In this document: piece after piece, positions 61,933 to 64,000 of the stretch
Layout: the number at the start of each line of letters is the position of its first letter
Position numbering within the stretch: the first letter of the stretch is position 1
NCBI RefSeq assembly: GCF_958295425.1
Contig: NC_081136.1
Coordinates: forward strand, 29,502,077 to 29,566,076
Length of the DNA stretch: 64,000 nt
From: Solea solea
Taxonomy: Eukaryota > Chordata > Actinopteri > Pleuronectiformes > Soleidae
Reading direction: 5' to 3'
Made by a program: the position numbers and the translations under genes
Notes under the pieces: generated by a model
Databases searched by the model: none
The model's input: only the letters and a program-made list of their open reading frames with translations
What the model was told of the DNA's origin: nothing

Positions 61933-61945
61933 GTTGCTAGGCAAC
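61933..61945. promoter_or_regulatory. RFX X-box-like motif
   Basis: GTTGCTAGGCAAC is a near-perfect inverted repeat of the RFX half site (GTTGC/GCAAC) with a 3-base centre. Binding is inferred. Confidence 0.5.
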
Positions 61946-63610
61946 TCCCAGAACGTTTGCTTGCCTGCGTCCCTGCAACCTTTTGTGGCTGTGGGTCATA
62001 CGCACGCATTCACAACGCACACACAATCCTTTTAATCAACAGTTCTCTCCCGTTAAAGGCTTGCCTCGAAGGTAGATATGCGGTGATCTGGCTCCGTTAT
62101 CTGTGCTTACCTAAGCTTACAAAGAAGCCAAAAGGAGAAGTCTGGAAAGAGAACAGAAACTTCACTGGACACTGACAGCATGGAGTTTCCCAACTAACTT
62201 CCTGGACGCAGGCAGCCAAGGGAAGTTGGACCAACACCAAGCCTGGGCCCGAGTTTGTGTTCTCTTTGAAATCTTGTTGTTTACTCATCTCTGCCAACTG
62301 TTCTGATGACTTTAACAACCTTGAGAGTCTACCTGATCGACGGCGTGACCGAATAAGCTGCTGGATGCAGGTGTAATTAGGAAAGAGTCGATGCTTAACA
62401 GAAAGTCAACTAAACAAAGTGAGCCACTCAGATGGAGTGCCGCAGCATTTTGTTGAATGTGCAGAATATGCAGGAAGCTCCTCAGCCAGTGTCTGGTCAC
62501 TTTTAGTCAGACAGACATGACTTCAACAAATATAGATTTTTCTTTCTTGAGAAACAAAAAGATGAATCAGACTAACCAGGGCAAAGTGACCTTACATTCA
62601 CTATGCCACTAAAGCAGTTCAATGTGATGTAGTATTGCATGTTAACCCTTAGAACACAGAGCATTTTTTTCCATTACTATGTTAAAACGTACAGTAAGAA
62701 TGTGCAATATAGAGTGTCTTATATCCTTTTTTCAGCACAACCTATATGCAATCTGATGACAAAAAATTTCATTTTCACCAACTATATAATCCAGCCTGAG
62801 CAAAAAGTACTCAAAATGTTTAAAATCAGATCGAATTTGTGAAATTTGTAATGACGTCACAGTTCAAAGTTCACTTGGCTCGTTTTTATGAACAGAAAGA
62901 AAAGAAAAACAATCTAATTTTGTGACTTCTGCACAATAATTGCTACTTTATATCACTACAAAAAATAACTTTGACTCAACAACACATAAGAAATGCATTT
63001 TTTAAAGCCTGTATATGTGACCTATAAACGCACACCCCCAGGATGTCCATATAAGGAGTTGTGTATTATTCCCACCAAGTTACCATGGGTGCACCTGCGG
63101 CACAGATCCGTGACGCGTGACCACTAAACTAAGTTTATGAAAAAGGAAATTAAGAAAATTTCCCTTAATGCTTTGTTGTTCTGAAATTTTCCGATTCAAA
63201 CAATTGTCTTTAAAAATGAAAAATCTTGAGCCAAACCCCGTAAAAACTCCACATGCTTTAGACTTGTGTACTGCTCATTTCAAGTAAACACACTCACACA
63301 TACATTTACATGTAATCACATCCACACAACGTGACACAACAAGGGACAGTGAAGTGTTATAATCAGATACAGTATGTGTATGCATGTATGCAAATATATG
63401 CATCAGTATACTCCACTGGGTTTACTCTCACGTTCAAATACACTAAGTGCTGCGTACAGATTATTTTGGCCTTTACAAGAAATACAGCTCTCTGCTGAAG
63501 GATAGAAAACATATACATTAGTTTAGCTTTTTTTTGTGTTATCAGTCTGTGTGATGCATGGCAAGTTTCAGCTTTGAATGACCCCACTGTGCCTTCTGTG
63601 CTTTGATTCA

Positions 63611-63627
63611 CCCCCCCCCCCCCCCCC
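63611..63627. repeat. C homopolymer (17)
   Basis: Seventeen consecutive C. Confidence 0.95.
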
Positions 63628-64000
63628 AATGATTCTCTATACCGTGATTACACTGATGTGCTCTGGGGTTTCAGGGCTCCATGACTGAACAAACCACTTA
63701 CTGTCCCACTTAAGAATGGATTATTATGGGCTTGGAAATGGATTCATGCAACGGCGTCATCATAACGGCAAGTACAGACGGACATTGTACGGCATAGGAT
63801 GGTAAGCACACGAGCATAGCTGCATTGGCAGTGGGTACGCGGGACGGTAAGGATACAATCTCGCAGTGAACGATGTATTTTCCAATCTCTCATGACCAGT
63901 TTTTTTTACTGTGGAGAAACAGAGATTTGATATTTTTTAGCTCCAGGGTTACAAATACTTCCATGTAGCCTGGATGCCTGGATTTTATAACGTTACTTTG

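Larger units (their letters stand above)
61322..64000. other. No gene supported, X-box inside
   Basis: Includes a GC-richer block (61480-61660) with a 120-codon plus frame of unknown meaning, an RFX X-box at 61933-61945 and a C run at 63611-63627. No exon recognised. Confidence 0.6.

Noticed and set aside
62642..63060. TTAACCCTTAGAACACAGAG resembling a TTAA-type transposon end
   Set aside because: No matching opposite end in the following 500 bases; left as chance or a solo fragment.
47800..64000. Search for ZNF277 exons on the plus strand
   Set aside because: The expected C2H2 blocks (CxxC followed by HM...EH) were not found by eye, so the human neighbour cannot be confirmed here.

Overview
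This is a window of vertebrate, almost certainly teleost fish, nuclear DNA. It has long AT-rich introns, many CA/GT microsatellites, GT-AG introns and several interspersed repeats of types common in ray-finned fishes. It carries one recognisable protein-coding gene. That gene is on the minus strand: the 5' part of dock4 (dedicator of cytokinesis 4, a Rac/Rap guanine-nucleotide exchange factor). Twelve coding exons were placed base by base at 2253-46316. Their junctions keep one open frame of 355 codons plus one base, every intron is GT-AG, and the translation follows vertebrate DOCK4 from the start Met through the SH3 domain and the N-terminal helical region to just before the DHR-1 (C2) domain. 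The rest of the gene lies beyond the left edge of the window.

Layout, left to right: 1-2252 is part of intron 12. Exons 12 to 9 lie at 2253-3774. A 5.3 kb intron 8 follows, then exon 8 (9114-9265). Intron 7 (4.5 kb) holds a clear hAT-type MITE with a target-site duplication and a perfect RFX X-box. Exons 7 to 2 occupy 13781-19709. Intron 1 is 26.6 kb and holds microsatellites, transposon fragments and complex unique stretches that may be conserved non-coding elements. Exon 1 (46280-46316) encodes only 12 residues plus one base. Its leader holds three short upstream ORFs. About 1.35 kb further upstream is a ZNF143/Staf promoter motif beside a possible small first exon of a divergent plus-strand gene. 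In human, ZNF277 lies divergently next to DOCK4; I could not confirm that gene here. From about 47.8 kb to the right edge I found no convincing gene, only repeats, a palindromic MITE, an RFX X-box and apparently unique sequence.

The long open frames elsewhere are low-complexity or antisense frames without recognisable homology. I found no rRNA, tRNA, CRISPR or other exotic system. The points most worth checking are regulatory or mobile: the ZNF143 promoter, the dock4 upstream ORFs, the two X-boxes, and the MITEs inside and beside dock4.
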